Of a DNA stretch of 64,000 nucleotides, positions 48,927 to 63,832 are shown piece by piece. The first letter of the stretch is position 1. Every line of letters begins with the position of its first letter. A program made the translations under genes and the position numbers. The DNA comes from Cristatella mucedo. Lineage: Eukaryota > Bryozoa > Phylactolaemata > Cristatellidae. The stretch covers positions 529,001 through 593,000 of the forward strand of contig WPIO01000109.1 in NCBI GenBank assembly GCA_009760855.2, written 5' to 3'. The notes beneath the pieces were generated by a model. The model ran no database searches. It had not been told where the DNA came from and was given only the letters and a program-made list of their open reading frames with translations.

Positions 48927-49803
48927 ATAATACGACCGCAGCTTACCCGTTGCATTTAAACTGAGCTTAGTTAGCTCATAACGCCCGGATGCAGTGCCTA
49001 ACGGGCTGGTATGCAAAGCGCTCCAGTTGGCCGGGCGGAGTGGTGTGAGTACGGCTGGGATTGACCTACATTATGGGCCTGGTCATGCCCAACTTCTCAC
49101 TATCCTGGACATAGATAAAAGGAGGCACTATTTTCAGACCCACTTCTAGTCAACCTTTGGCACCGCTGACCCGTCTGCACTCAAGACAGGCCATTTCTAG
49201 TTTCCAAATGATTTCAGTGACATCCAGTTCAGCATTACCTGAGAAATTTGGAGCACCGTGAATGCCATTGACTCTTTAAATTTCTTTTAACAAAGAGCAT
49301 ACTATTGGACTAATTAGACAGAAAAAACGCAGGGAGGAGTAGCTACACCTAGTAGAATATAGACACCTTATCTGGTGATGAGTGAATTCATTCCATTCTG
49401 GATAGCTATTTTAGGGGCGATGATTACATAGCAACCCTGCTCACAAATTTTATTACGTTTATTCTGTGGTAATTATTCATTTAAATGGGTATATGAAAGT
49501 TAACTTTTTCATCGAAACAACTTCGAGATTGTATAAAACGTGGACCTCATAGCGTTGACATCAAGATTCTGGCCGACCAAGATTTTAAGGTTTGCACGTT
49601 AATAGTCTCTTCTATGAATTACATAAACATCCACTTGAAAAGGCTTAAGATTACAGTTTCGCGAAAGACCCTAATAAACAAGTTTATTTATTGCTTCTAT
49701 CACTACTTATTTTCTTCTAAATCATCTTTAAGCGAGGCTGCACTATCATAAATATCCCCCCTCTCGAAAAATAAAAATTAGTGTTATAGATATAGAACTA
49801 AAT

Positions 49804-49942
49804 CCGGCCTTGTTTGATGAAGCGGTTAAGGTGCTCCCGACTGAGGCCTGGCTGAGGTCGTGGGCTCAAGCCCCGAGGCATAGGTGAAGCGCCTGAACAG
49901 AGATTAAGTTCTCCTGGGGTGCTATACAAACGAATTATATTA
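49804..49942 (+). repeat. Chimeric SINE (unit 4)
   Basis: Same insertion as 18949-19084; shares GGCCTTGTTTG with unit 5 against GGCCTGGTTTG in units 1-3. Confidence 0.75.
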
Positions 49943-51307
49943 ACTTATACATAAGAATCTTGAAAAGTATTTCCCTCCTTTCAAATATCGCTTTTCTGAC
50001 AAGGATGGCACTTCACTTGAAGAAAACACAAGCTTCATACAGATAATCTTGATAAAGTAGATTTATCAGCATTTGAGTAGAAGCGTTATTGGCTTAACTG
50101 CGGAAGGCACTCGTATGTCTATGGGCACTAGTACAATTCATATAATCAAGCAAAGACAGAAGCTAAATCATTTTTGGCTATATACACGCATTACTTTTAT
50201 TGATTACTTCATTAGTTGGGACGGAAGTTGGTGAAACGTTCACGAACTGATTTAATGCTATAATGTTCAATTGCTCGCAATACAGTTTTGATTGTTTTAC
50301 ATATATGGAAAAGAAAATGTCAAGCAAGTACCTTTCCACGCGTCTTTCTCAGAAGTCTCATTGCTTAAGCGAGGAGCGATTTTAAAAGTATCTAGATTAA
50401 CAAAGAATTAAAATATAATTTATTTGTATAGCCCCATAAGAGAGTCAATTCTTGATCAATGCACTATTCATGTACGACAGCGCTTAAGCCCATTACACCA
50501 GTCACCATTAAATTGAAATTGGTTCCGATACTGCATTAATCAACCTCAGCTTGTTTAGTGCATCAAAACTTGAAAAGAGCCTCGGCGCAGTTGCTCACGT
50601 GCATTGTAGGAGTTAAAGAAACAAATTAACTTTGGGTATCCTATTTTTCAGCATGTGTGTCAGTAATATGAATTACCTTTAAAATGTGCTTTAAAAAAAC
50701 AAAGTTCTTCACAACTCTCAGTCCTGACGTTATACGCTGACTGCACTATACCATATATTTGCATGAATCTTTTGAGATGAAAACAAAACATTTCGTATCG
50801 GGGAACCATTATTGGCTGGAAAAACCGAAGGAAAACCATTGACACTCGGTTCAAGGTGCACCTCGTCTATATTGATATTTTATTATTAATCAAGACGTTA
50901 GACAGCCAAGATGCTTTGGAACCAGTAAAGAGTGCTCGTATTAGTCTTGACGTCACACCTAGCTTTGCTTTTTTAATTTTGAATATATTTAGATACAAAA
51001 TTAATTGGGCCACAAACAAAAATTGTATTTCAGGAATTAGTTATCGCTTAAATTCTATCGCCGAATTCAATGAATTCAATGAATCTGATTATCACTATCT
51101 ATGCCACATGCATAAGGTATTCGTTGCAAGTAAAGACTACATTATGAATTTAGGTACAGGAACAACGAAAGAGCCTAATGAAGAATGATGATTTCAGAAC
51201 TTATCATGCACTAAAGCAATGATGAATTTAGTCCAAGATTACTTTAATCGGATTCCGGGGTATTTAAAAGCAGGTGATTGCAACCGGCTGTAATAGCTTC
51301 TTGGCCC

Positions 51308-51464
51308 CTCGGTCTCAGCTCATAAGGGAACGTGCTTGCTGTTCCTGACCCGGGTCGTGGGTTCGTCCTGCAGTAGGCGATCCTTTATAGTCCACTGCAA
51401 GCAGTGCTGGTAGTCATTAAGGCTATTCTGCCGTTTATATAGCCGATGCTTTTAAACTAGCTAA
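51308..51464 (+). repeat. SINE-C (unit 4)
   Basis: Same insertion as 20594-20750. Confidence 0.65.
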
Positions 51465-52388
51465 ACTATATTGTTCTTTGTTTTGTCAGTTTCAAAATAA
51501 GCAATTACCACTACGTAAAGTAAGAATGTGCATATCTTGAATACAAAAGATGTACTTGTCCGACAAGCTTGAAACGTGCCATGCTTTAATCCAAAGCATT
51601 TATTTGATTTTTAACACAGTCCTAGTGCTCCGTTAGTCATTTTGCAAGTACCATGTTTAACTGTATTCATATATTTGCCGATCAAACTTAAATTCAAGCC
51701 GTATTGCTTTCGCCGGTCATCATTTAATGCCAAGGATTTTCGGATCTCGTTTCTGACTATTATACTGGCGTAAATAATGCAAATCATTCGCAATCACTTT
51801 TTTTTTATCGACATCACGGGTTACTATCATGCAACAAATATGCCAGGCTGTCAACATGAAAGCGAAACAATAGTCCTAATATATTTTGTTTAGGAATCCA
51901 CAGCCTCGATCAGTTCGTTAGAGTCGAAATACTTTCGTCTAATTCCTGATAAATCTGAGCTATCATTGTGGATGTTTCTATTAAGAACACAACTCTGAGA
52001 AATCGTGTTCCTCCATGCTGCTAGCGATTGAAATGCTTCGATACCGAAATTCCGCATGTCTACAAATAACCATCATGTTGTTCGCCAGCAGTCAGTCTAT
52101 ATAGCTTTTATTGATTTGTCTCCGAAATCGAGATTTCTAAGTGACTTATTCCTAGCCAGTATGCAGGCATAAATAAGCAAATATCTCGCCTAATCATTAA
52201 ACTCTATCACCACCAGATTAATTAGCTTGTAAGGATTATGGAATGCTATTAATGATAAAGCTTAATGAAAGAATCAATACATTTTTCTTCGGACGCTTAC
52301 AGCCTAGATTTGTTTGTTAGAGTTAAAGCTAAATATAGGTAATATGTATAGTGTCCTAGCACCCAGGAGAAAATCATCTCTAATCATG

Positions 52389-52470
52389 TGCTTCACATAT
52401 GCCACAGGGCTCGAGCCCACGACCTCGGCAAAGCTTTGTCGGGGCGAGCACCTTAAGCACTGTGCCAAAG
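52389..52470 (-). repeat. Inverted chimeric-type SINE head (unit 4)
   Basis: Same insertion as 21675-21755. Confidence 0.6.
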
Positions 52471-52600
52471 AGTTGAAACATATTCATCCGATTGTGGAGA
52501 ACTTAATCAACGACTGTCTTTCCTATGAAGATCGACGCTCAGAGAACTGTCTGTGCTGGCTGCGGCTCGCGATTAAAATATTCCTGGAAGGACTTCACGC

Positions 52601-52768
<168 letters not shown>

Positions 52769-53302
52769 TTATCTGATCTCTCGCCCATCTTTGGAATAGC
52801 TAAGATCTTTTTGAAAAAAGTATCCGCCTATTTTTTACCGTAGTGAATAAGAAATTAAATGGCTGTGGACATCTAAACGCTTACTGCTTCTACCTGAGTT
52901 CCAATGCGATATTTTGGTTAGGGCCACCCTCAGCTTTTGAGTTCACTAATGTTATGAGTCTGCCTGTTAGGTGCGATCGTGTTCGCCTATTATTATGGCG
53001 TAATTTTCGTGAAAATGCATTCCTAGATGTGTTTGCTGTTGCTTCGGGAACTAAATAGAGAATCAACAAAAGATAGCCGACCTGCAGTAGCCACTGCAGT
53101 CTAGCGTAGCTAGGCCGGAACCACCTCCACCATGCTAGTCCCAGCATGTTTTCCTGCTGCCCTGTGTGATTTCCCGAAAGCACTGCAATTCATCACTCTC
53201 ACTTGGTGTTTATCAGGCAAGCTCTGTGGCCCCAATGGCATATCTTGACACTTGTCTTTGTAATTCTGCAATGAACCAGCTTCTCCTTCTTTCATATCCA
53301 TC

Positions 53303-53667
53303 GATCAATCATAGCTGGTGGTGGAATCATCACTATTGAATGTCAATCCTTCAATTTCAAGCCGTTTTCAGAACCCTCGATAGCACTCATTAATATCTCT
53401 GCTTTTTTACTTCATTCAACAGCAAGCTGCCACTGGTGTCAGTGGTATATAGCTATGCAGTTACAAAGTTCTTCTGTTTCTCCGACTTCATTTCAATTTG
53501 TTACTGTCAAAATCAGTTTCTTCACTATGTGTGATTTCAACGTTTATTTTGATAACTTATCTGATGACATGAGTGTTAAATTTCGTGCACTTGCTGGCTA
53601 ATTTTTTCCTGGAGCTTATTGTGCATGACCAAATTTTAATCGTGGGTCTCACAGTTGAAAACCTTTC
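53303..53667 (+). mobile_element. LINE endonuclease fragment at junction (unit 4)
   Basis: Same fragment as 22495-22860, ending at the unit 4/5 junction. Confidence 0.7.
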
Positions 53668-54481
53668 TCCGAAAACGTTCTGCTTTTTCCCGAATTCTTT
53701 GCCGACCGAACTGTGAATCGTTATTTCATTCAACTAGTCGGAGTCGTTCTCGCTCTCTTTAGTTTCACATCGCATGCCTTCTTGAACTATTTGAAGCGAG
53801 ATGATTGCTTATATTTGCGTCATGTTTTCTTGTTACTACGCAGTAAGTCTAAAATCTCTTGGTTATACATATCTTAAATTAATGATTTTTAAAAGCACGA
53901 GCTGTATATTTGTTCCTTTGCGGCACAGATATACGAGACTCAGCATCATCATTTAGAACGTATTGATCTCACGAAGAATAAATAGTATCAGTCAGATTAA
54001 TTCCACGAAATCGCTAGTTTCAATCAAGATACTTGCCATTGTTCGTATTTCAACACCACTGCGTTTGCTGCTTTTATCATATTGTTTTCCATTATTTGTA
54101 AAATTTTCTTGCAGCAGTTTTCATTTTGATAATAACCTGGCGCTTATATTTTTATTTAAGGTCGCACAAAACATAATTGTAAGTTTCCTACATACAGTGG
54201 GTCAAATTTAGTAATTACAAAATTCAGTCACGGGTAATAATCGTCTCGTATGCTAGAATTATATTCCATAAGTAGCTAATGCAAGTTTTGGCTTTAGTTT
54301 GTAAAAATTGAATTCGATACCAATCGGAAAGCATGTTTAACAACGCGTATATGAGTCTATTTATGGAGAGAATGGGGAATCTTCTCACCACGAAACCCTA
54401 AGTATTCGATGGGAACGATAGTATGCAAAGTGCAGCGTCTTAATAAGCTTGCGCTAGTAAATAATGAAAGCAATGTATTTG

Positions 54482-54588
54482 ATTTCCATAGCACCACAAC
54501 TACTGAGTCTTCATCCAGGCACCCCACATATACAGCAGCGTTCGAGCCCATCACTTGAATCATATAGGTGGGACCTTGACCACGTTGT
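54482..54588 (-). repeat. tRNA-like SINE, inverted (unit 5)
   Basis: Equivalent of 13224-13335. Confidence 0.5.
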
Positions 54589-55519
54589 TTAAAGCTGCCC
54601 ACTCTGATCCCTTCACCAAAGCAGTCTGTAGCTCTTTGTGCTAAAAATAATTTGTCCGAAGTTCTAAGCTTTTATGATTTCAGAGCCACTGTTACCAAGA
54701 AAATCCACAGTTAAAAGTACGCACAGGGGAATCGAGCAGACATTGACGTACATCTGCTGGCGCCTGGCCATCTGATACAGATAGTAGGCAAAGCTTTCTT
54801 TTTCTCGTAACACCGTGGCTTTCGCGGAACTCAGCTAAGCAGTCAGCTAGTCGAAAGACGTAATACAAGTTACTACCCGTATAGCCAGTAGTATATTAAC
54901 AGCAACGCAGTCGTAGATTAGTGCAGTTCCGGCTTGATATCCCAGCAAAGGGTGAGTAGCTCTAAAGGAGAACGTCCTCGTCTAGAGGAAAAGTATCACA
55001 GTTGGGTGTTGTTCGGCCTGTCAAACGGTGTGTGTGCGTGGTCTATTAGCTGGCTACTAAGTCGTGCTCCAAAACGAGACGTGTCTTTAAAGTTTAGGGA
55101 CTGGCTCTTAATTTAAATTATTTAGTGTCATTCCTTCCGGAAAATCCTTTGCCTGTGCATGCTTACGAATGAAATTTGCACAAAATTGAATGTGCTCCAT
55201 TCAGGTATCAGGTATTCTTCAGGTGTGCTGATTATTATAGCTGAAATCGGCCGTTCTCAGCAATGGTGCTTAGAGGTAACTTAATAAGCTATTGCAATCG
55301 CGACGACTTCGAAACACTAGTAAGATGCTAATTGCAATTTCTCAATCGCAGTCGTCTCCCCCAAACTTGTAAATTACCGGTTTCCTTGCCATTTAAACAA
55401 TTAAACTTTACAACCGAAATTGCGAATGTCAACTAGCCTACGCGATTGTATGAAACACTTTGGGTGGCTGCTTTCTTGACAAGGAGGATATCTAAGTCCT
55501 GTGATATAATTTTAGAAAA

Positions 55520-57852
55520 ATGAAGACTACAGCTTTCGCCATTGTCGCCGTACTGATGATCAGTCTGGTGTCGTCTGCAGTAAGTTGATATGAGCCATGT
55601 CAAATTAAATTATCGACTATGGACAGTAAGATATGCTGACCGAGGCTCTCAGGTTAGCTTCTTACTTAGCGATCCCTGTTATGATCTAGCTGATTGCTAC
55701 TCTTGCTTCTTTGTCAATAACATAGACAAGATCAGGAAGCCCATGTCTAAATTGCCAGCCGCCCACATGGAATTCCGGCCCTCAATTCTTTACAGAACCT
55801 CAATGTCTACTTTCAGAGGAAGTCACTAGTGACCTAATTCTAAAGTTCATATGCCAATCAAACAAGACAACTGCTTCTCTGAACCCTATTCCCACTGTAC
55901 TGCTTCCACGGTGCATAGATCTGCTGCTGTCATGCATAAATAATATCATTAATATCTCATTATCCTGAGGTCATGTCCAAGCAAATTTCAAAAAGGCTGT
56001 AGTTAAGCCCCTACTCAAGAATGCCACACTAGACCAAGAGAACAAGAGCACCTTTAGCAGAGTCCCCATTCTACCGTCCTTATCAAAGATACTGGAACGA
56101 GTCGTGGCAAACCAACTGAAGTCGTATATTGAAACTACATTTTAAGTTCGTCTGGTTTTAGAGCTAATCACTCCACAGAATCAGATCAGCATTCATTGAG
56201 CTGTATACTGACCTACTCATAAATAGAGACTTAGGTAGAGTGTCTTTGCTTGCTTCACTCGATGTTTTTGCAGCTTTCGATAATCACATCTCCCATAGGC
56301 ATAACAGGCACTGCCTTGCAACGGTGAAGGCTCGGGTCCTAGCTACATGTAAGACTCTAGAGTACTGCTGTGAACGGACAAAGATCGGGCGAGGAACCTC
56401 TAAAGTTTGAGCAACGTTAGGAATCTTTGCTTGGTCTCATTTATTTCATGACTAATACTCTCCTTCTTGGCGATTCGACTGCCAAGCACAATCTAGGCTT
56501 TCACTTCTGTGCAGGTGACATTCAGTTGGGAAGGATAACGCTCAAAATCAGTTCTGCCAGCATATTTCCCATTGAATCTATACAAAACAGAACCGTCATG
56601 CTCCAAAGTGACCTTTTTTTAAGCAACCACATCAGCTCCACAGTCAAGCATGCCTACTTTCAGATGCATAAGATTACTAAAATAATTCTGGCTTGTTCAG
56701 ATAGGGATTCCACATCTAAGAAGGTCCATGCATTTCTGACGTTCCGTCTTGACTTGTGTACCTCACTGCTTGCTGGTCTACTTGTTTGTGCAATCAGGCG
56801 CTTACAGCTTGTGCAAAACTCTGCAGCTACGCTTGTCTGTCGTGAGCATCGTCGTTGCCCGACCACACCTCTTCTCGCCAACCTGCACTGGCTCCCAGTC
56901 CAGCAAAGCATCGATTTCAAGGTTTTGTCGCTCACTTTTAGATCCGTTGATTTTTCGGCTTCAGCAAACCTATCAGGTCTACGGCCCCACTAGGCAAAGC
57001 CTCTCTCCACACGCCATTGGGATTCTAACTATTTCACTATACCTCTTAGAAATATAAAATCCTTTGGAGACCATGCCTTTAGTTGTACGCTCCAAGAGCA
57101 CGGAACTCGCTGCCGACTTGCATCACCACATCTCGTAACTTTTATTACACATTTAAAAAGAAACTAAAATTGCATTTAGTTTGGACAGCATTTAGTGGGT
57201 CCGAGCGATTCGTCCTGTACGTGCTCGTGTTCACTTACACTGGGCATGCTGCCACTAACCGTACTAGCATGCGAAGCCTGTGCATTTCACCCTAACCATG
57301 CTATTCTATCTTTGATTCAAGTACGATTACCAACTATTTTATCGTGCTTTCCTTAAGAAAAAGGAAAATTGCCTAGGGAGAGATTCAGTTAGCTGAGGGT
57401 GCTATATTAAGTGTATTATCATTTTCACTATTGACTATCTTGTGGCGAGCTACGGTAAAGCTGAAAACAAATTTTTTGTGAACCCAGGACCCGAAACATG
57501 TTGTTTCATTTTCCATGCAATGTATATTGATTGATCATACCAAACAGTGATTGACTTTCGCAAATTATCTAAATTTCAGAGTTTGCAGGAAACTGCCGAC
57601 CTAAGCCCTGAGCTGGAAGAGGAAATGAAAGAGTTTTTCACTGGTAATCACATCGGACGCAATACTGGTTAAACGAGAGAAGTTGTTCAATGATTTTATT
57701 TAGTGATTTTTACAGCTGGATATATTACTTAATAAAGTTCCAATTCTCCTCACGTTTCAGAATACGAAGAAAACAAGAGAATCTGGGGATTTCTATTGAG
57801 GGCGGCTACCAAAGTGGTTCCAAAGCTTATCAAAGCAGTGATAAATCATTAG
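55520..57852 (+). CDS. Secreted cationic amphipathic peptide precursor, copy 5
   Basis: Coding exons 55520-55579, 57580-57643 and 57761-57852; introns of 2000 and 117 nt. The predicted 71-residue precursor is identical to copy 2; exon 3 differs only by a silent GCC to GCG change, shared with copy 4. Lys47-Arg48 precedes the 23-residue basic amphipathic segment coded at 57781-57849. AATAAA at 57920. Function inferred as for copy 2. Confidence 0.8.
55665..57427 (+). mobile_element. Dead LINE-1 ORF2 fragment in intron 1 (unit 5)
   Basis: Same fragment, with a 188-codon open part at 56427-56993 as in unit 2. GTGAAGGC near 56326 is shared with unit 1; units 2-4 have GTGATGGC. Confidence 0.85.
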
Positions 57853-58377
57853 TAGTAGGTGACAATACCTGAAATTCAGCTATACAGCAAAATGTACTAG
57901 TTTCAGATCTATTAATTGCAATAAATTATCGTCATATTACACATTCATATTGCATTTCGGCCGTGTAGAGCTACAATGCTCGATAAAATGAGGTAATTGA
58001 GGAAAACTAAAAATAGAGAATAACTTGAACTAGCTGGCTGGTTATAAAAATATGCTCGTCTGCAATACATTCAGCACAGAAACACACCTTTGATACTTCT
58101 TGATGCCAGAGGGCAGAAATCGCTTCCAGCTGATTGCAGTATTCAGTACGATAACAGCAAACTGTACCGAGCATGGTGACCTGTGAACGACTCCTAGTCA
58201 GATAATATTGTAGAGGCTCGTTGGCCATAGCCGCACGGCTAGGATTTGCATTGCCCCCATAAGCCAGCAGTGGTAATGATGACGACGGCTGTATTGTATC
58301 ATATGCCGGCAAACGAAAGTGATTGAGCGTAAATACGGATGTGGCCGGCATGTGAGCAGCTCCGTCATGTGAGCAGC

Positions 58378-58588
<211 letters not shown>

Positions 58589-58597
58589 GATAGCGTG

Positions 58598-59097
58598 CCT
58601 ACTTTTAGGTCTCTTCATTCTATGGCTCCAGCCTTTCTTTCAGATATACTACCCCATCAGGCAAAGCATCGTACCACTCGCTTTTCGGAATCCAACAGTC
58701 TAGAAATACCTCGTACAAACCTTAAATCCTTTGGAGACCGTGCATTTAGCTCGTATGCTCCCACAGCCTGGAACTCCCTCCCGACCTGCATCAGAACATC
58801 CCCTGACCTGACCACATTTAAAAGAAACTTAAAAACATACCTATTTAGGACAGCATTTAGTGGGTCCTTGTGATTCGTCCTCGATGTGCTTATGCGTGCT
58901 GACACTGTTCATGCTGCCACTAACCACATTTGCATGCTGACCCAGTGCATGTAACCCCTAACCATGTTGTTTTTCAAGCATGATTTTACTCACTATTCTA
59001 TTGCGTATCACTTTGCAGCAAATGTAAAGCGCCTAGAAAGAGATTAAGTTCTCTGAGGGCGCTTTATCAAGTGCAATATTATTATTATTATTATTAC
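58598..59097 (+). mobile_element. LINE-1 5'-truncated 3' end (unit 5)
   Basis: Same insertion as 17348-17847; one Tyr to Phe change in the SMAPAYLSD segment. Confidence 0.9.
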
Positions 59098-59150
59098 AGG
59101 CCGACTCACAAGTTAAAAGTGATTCGCTGCAGGGCTAGAGGGTCATTCGT

Positions 59151-59322
59151 GATGGCACACTAGTTTGAGGTGGCTGCATTTCGTGACTTCGGTCCCGATT
59201 TCGCAGTTACGAATTACGGGTTAGACAATCCCTTATTGCAGCTGCAAGTGGTGGTCAAAGCCTGACGTGATAGCCTAAAGGTTCTTCTGTCGCTATACAA
59301 ACAAGGCTGTTTAAATCGGCTA
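59151..59322 (+). repeat. SINE-A, diverged (unit 5)
   Basis: Same insertion as 17901-18071. Confidence 0.75.
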
Positions 59323-60210
59323 ATAATACGACCGCAGCTTACCCGTTGCATTTAAACTGAGCTTAGTTAGCTCATAACGCCCGGATGCAGTGCCTAACGG
59401 GCTGGTATGCAAAGCGCTCCAGTTGGCCGGGCGGAGTGGTGTGGTGTGAGTACGGCTGGGATTGACCTACATTATGGGCCTGGTCATGCCCAACTTCTCA
59501 CTATCCTGGACATAGATAAAAGGAGGCACTATTTTCAGACCCACTTCTAGTCAACCTTTGGCACCGCTGACCCGTCTGCACTCAAGACAGGCCATTTCTA
59601 GTTTCCAAATGATTTCAGTGACATCCAGTTCAGCATTACCTGAGAAATTTGGAGCACCGTGAATGCCATTGACTCTTTAAATTTCTTTTAACAAAGAGCA
59701 TACTATTGGACTAATTAGACAGAAAAAACGCAGGGAGGAGTAGCTAAACCTAGTAGAATATAGACACCTTATCTGGTGATGAGTGAATTCATTCCATTCT
59801 GGATAGCTATTTTAGGGGCGATGATTACATAGCAACCCTGCTCACAATTTTTTATTACGTTTATTCTGTGGTAATTATTCAATTTTTTAAATGGGTATAT
59901 GAAAGTTAACTTTTTCATCGAAAAACACTTCGAGATTGTAAAAAACGTGGACCTCATAGCGTTGACATCAAGATTCTGGCCGACCAAGATTTTAAGGTTT
60001 GCACGTTAATAGTCTCTTCTATGAATTACATAAACATCCACTTGAAAAGGCTTAAGATTACAGTTTCGCGAAAGACCCTAATAAACAAGTTTATTTATTG
60101 CTTCTATCACTACTTATTTTCTTCTAAATCATCTTTAAGTGAGGCTGCACTATCATAAATATCCCCCCTCTCGAAAAATAAAAATTAGTGTTATAGATAT
60201 AGAACTAAAT

Positions 60211-60348
60211 CCGGCCTTGTTTGATGAAGCGGTTAAGGTGCTCCCGACTGAGGCCTGGCTGAGGTCGTGGGCTCAAGCCCCGAGGCATAGGTGAAGCGCC
60301 TGAACAGAGATTAAGTTCTCCTGGGGTGCCATACAAACGAATTATATT
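60211..60348 (+). repeat. Chimeric SINE (unit 5)
   Basis: Same insertion as 18949-19084. Confidence 0.75.
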
Positions 60349-61854
60349 AACTTATACATAAGAATCTTGAAAAGTATTTCCCTCCTTTCAAATATCGCTT
60401 TTCTGACAAGGATGGCACTTCACTTGAAGAAAACACAAGCTTCATACAGATAATCTTGATAAAGTAGATTTATCAGCATTTGAGTAGAAGCGTTATTGGC
60501 TTAACTGCGGAAGGCACTCGTATGTCTATGGGCACTAGTACAATTCATATAATCAAGCAAAGACAGAAGCTAAATCATTTTTGTGTTTTTGAAATGACAT
60601 CAGCGAAAGCAGGAAATGATATAAAATCTTCACGTATGTACTAATACATTACACATGAAAAACCTGTCAAAATGGTTGTATGTTTAAATTTGATGGAAAG
60701 GGATTCGGATATCAGAGGGTGCTATATACACGCATTACTTTTATTGATTACTTCATTAGTTGGGACGGAAGTTGGTGAAACGTTCACGAACTGATTTAAT
60801 GCTATAATGTTCAATTGCTCGCAATACAGTTTTGATTGTTTTACATATATGGAAAAGAAAATGTCAAGCAAGTACCTTTCCACGCGTCTTTCTCAGAAGT
60901 CTCATTGCTTAAGCGAGGAGCGATTTTAAAAGTATCTAGATTAACAAAGAATTAAAATATAATTTATTTGTATAGCCCCATAAGAGAGTCAATTCTTGAT
61001 CAATGCACTATTCATGTACGACAGCGCTTAAGCCCATTACACCAGTCACCATTAAATTGAAATTGGTTCCGATACTGCATTAATCAACCTCAGCTTGTTT
61101 AGTGCATCAAAACTTGAAAAGAGCCTCGGCGCAGTTGCTCACGTGCATTGTAGGAGTTAAAGAAACAAATTAACTTTGGGTATCCTATTTTTCAGCATGT
61201 GTGTCAGTAATATGAATTACCTTTAAAATGTGCTTTAAAAACAAAGTTCTTCACGTGGAAACTCTCAGTCCTGACGTTATAAGCTGACTGCACTATACCA
61301 TATATTTGCATGAATCTTTTGAGATGAAAACAAAACATTTCGTATCGGGGAACCGCTATTGGCTGGAAAAACCGAAGGAAAACCATTGACACTCGGTTCA
61401 AGGTGTACCTCGTCTATATTGATATTTTATTATTAATCAAGACGTTAGACAGCCAAGTTGCTTTGGAACGAGTAAAGAGTGCTCGTATTAGTCTTGACGT
61501 CACACCTAGCTTTGCTTTTTTAATTTTGAATATATTTAGATACAAAATTAATTGGGCCACAAACAAAAATTGTATTTCAGGAATTAGTTATCGCTTAAAT
61601 TCTATCGCCGAATTCAATGAATTCAATGAATTTGATTATCACTATCTATGCCACATGCATAAGGTATTCATTGCAAGTAAAGACTACATTATGAATTTAG
61701 GTACAGGAACAACGAAAGAGCCTAATGAAGAATGATGATTTCAGAACTTATCATGCACTAAAGCAATGATGAATTTAGTCCAAGATTATTTTAATCGGAT
61801 TCCGGGGTATTTAAAAGCAGGTGATTGCAACCGGCTGTAATAGCTTCTTGGCCC

Positions 61855-62011
61855 CTCGGTCTCAGCTCATAAGGGAACGTGCTTGCTGTTCCTGACCCGG
61901 GTCGTGGGTTCGTCCTGCAGTAGGCGATCCTTTATAGTCCACTGCAAGCAGTGGTGGTAGTCATTAAGGCTATTCTGCCGTTTATATATCTGATGCTTTT
62001 AAACTAGCTAA
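61855..62011 (+). repeat. SINE-C (unit 5)
   Basis: Same insertion as 20594-20750. Confidence 0.65.
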
Positions 62012-62935
62012 ACTATATTGTTCTTTGTTTTGTCAGTTTCAAAATAAACAATTACCACTATGTAAAGTAAGAATGTGCATATCTTGAATACAAAAGATGT
62101 ACTTGTCCGACAAGCTTGAAACGTGCCATGCTTTAATCCAAAGCATTTACTTGATTTTTAACACAGTCCTAGTGCTCCGTTACTCATTTTGCAAGTACCA
62201 TGTTTAATTGTATTCATATATTTGCCGATCAAACTTAAATTCAAGCCGTATTGCTTTCGCCGGTCATCATTTAATGCCAAGGATTTTCGGATCTCGTTTC
62301 TGACTATTATACTGGCGTAAATAATGCAAATCATTCGCAATCACTTATTTTTATCGACATCACGGGTTACTATCATGCAACAAATATGCCAGGCTGTCAA
62401 CATGAAAGCGAAACAATAGTCCTAATATATTTTGTTTAGGAATCCACAGCCTCGATCAGTTCGTTAGAGTCGAAATACTTTCGTCTAATTCCTGATAAAT
62501 CTGAGCTATCATTGTGGATGTTTCTATTAAGAATACAACTCTGAGAAATCGTGTTCCTCCATGCTGCTAGCGATTGAAATGCTTCGATACCGAAATTCCG
62601 CATGTCTACAAATAACCATCATGTTGTTCGCCAGCAGTCAGTCTATATAGCTTTTATTGATTTGTCTCCGAAATCGAGATATCTAAGTGACTTACTCCTA
62701 GCCAGTATGCAGGCATAAATAAGCAAATATCTCGCCTAATCATTAAACTCTATCACCACCAGATTAATTAGCTTGTAAGGATTATGGAATGCTAATAATG
62801 ATAAAGCTTAATGAAAGAATCAATACATTTTCCTTTGGACGCTTACAGCCTAGATTTGTTTGTTAGAGTTAAAGCTAAATATAGGTAATATGTATAGTGC
62901 CCTAGCACCCAGGAGAAAATCATCTCTACTCATGT

Positions 62936-63017
62936 GCTTCACATATGCCACAGGGCTCGAGCCCACGACCTCGGCAAAGCTTTGTCGGGGTGAGCACCTT
63001 AAGCACTGTGCCAAAGA
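62936..63017 (-). repeat. Inverted chimeric-type SINE head (unit 5)
   Basis: Same insertion as 21675-21755. Confidence 0.6.
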
Positions 63018-63145
63018 GTTGAAACATATTCATCCGATTGTGGAGAACTTAATCAACGACTGTCTTTCCTATGAAGATCGACGCTCAGAGAACTGTCTGT
63101 GCTGGCTGCGGCTCGCGATTAAAATATTCCTGGAAGGACTTCACG

Positions 63146-63298
<153 letters not shown>

Positions 63299-63832
63299 TT
63301 ATCTGATCTCTCGCCCATCTTTGGAATAGCTAAGATCTTTTTGAAAAAAGTATCCGCCTATTTTTTACCGTAGTGAATAAGAAATTAAATGGCTGTGGAC
63401 ATCTAAACGCTTACTGCTTGTACCTGAGTTCCAATGCGATGTTTTGGTTAGGGCCATCCTCAGCTTTTGAGTTCACTAATGTTATGAGTCTGCCTGTTAG
63501 GTGCGATCGTGTTCGCCTATTATTATGGCGTAATTTTCGTGAAAATGCATTCCTAGATGTGTTTGCTGTTGCTTCGGGAACTAAATAGAGAATCAACAAA
63601 AGATAGCCGACCTGCAGTAGCCACTGCAGTCTAGCGTAGCTAGGCCGGAACCACCTCCACCATGCTAGTCCCAGCATGTTTTCCTGCTGCCCTGTGTGAT
63701 TTCCCGAAAGCACTGCAATTCATCACTCTCACTTGGTGTTTATCAGGCAAGCTCTGTGGCCCCAATGGCATATCTTGACACTTGTCTTTGTAATTCTGCA
63801 ATGAACCAGCTTCTCCTTCTTTCATATCCATC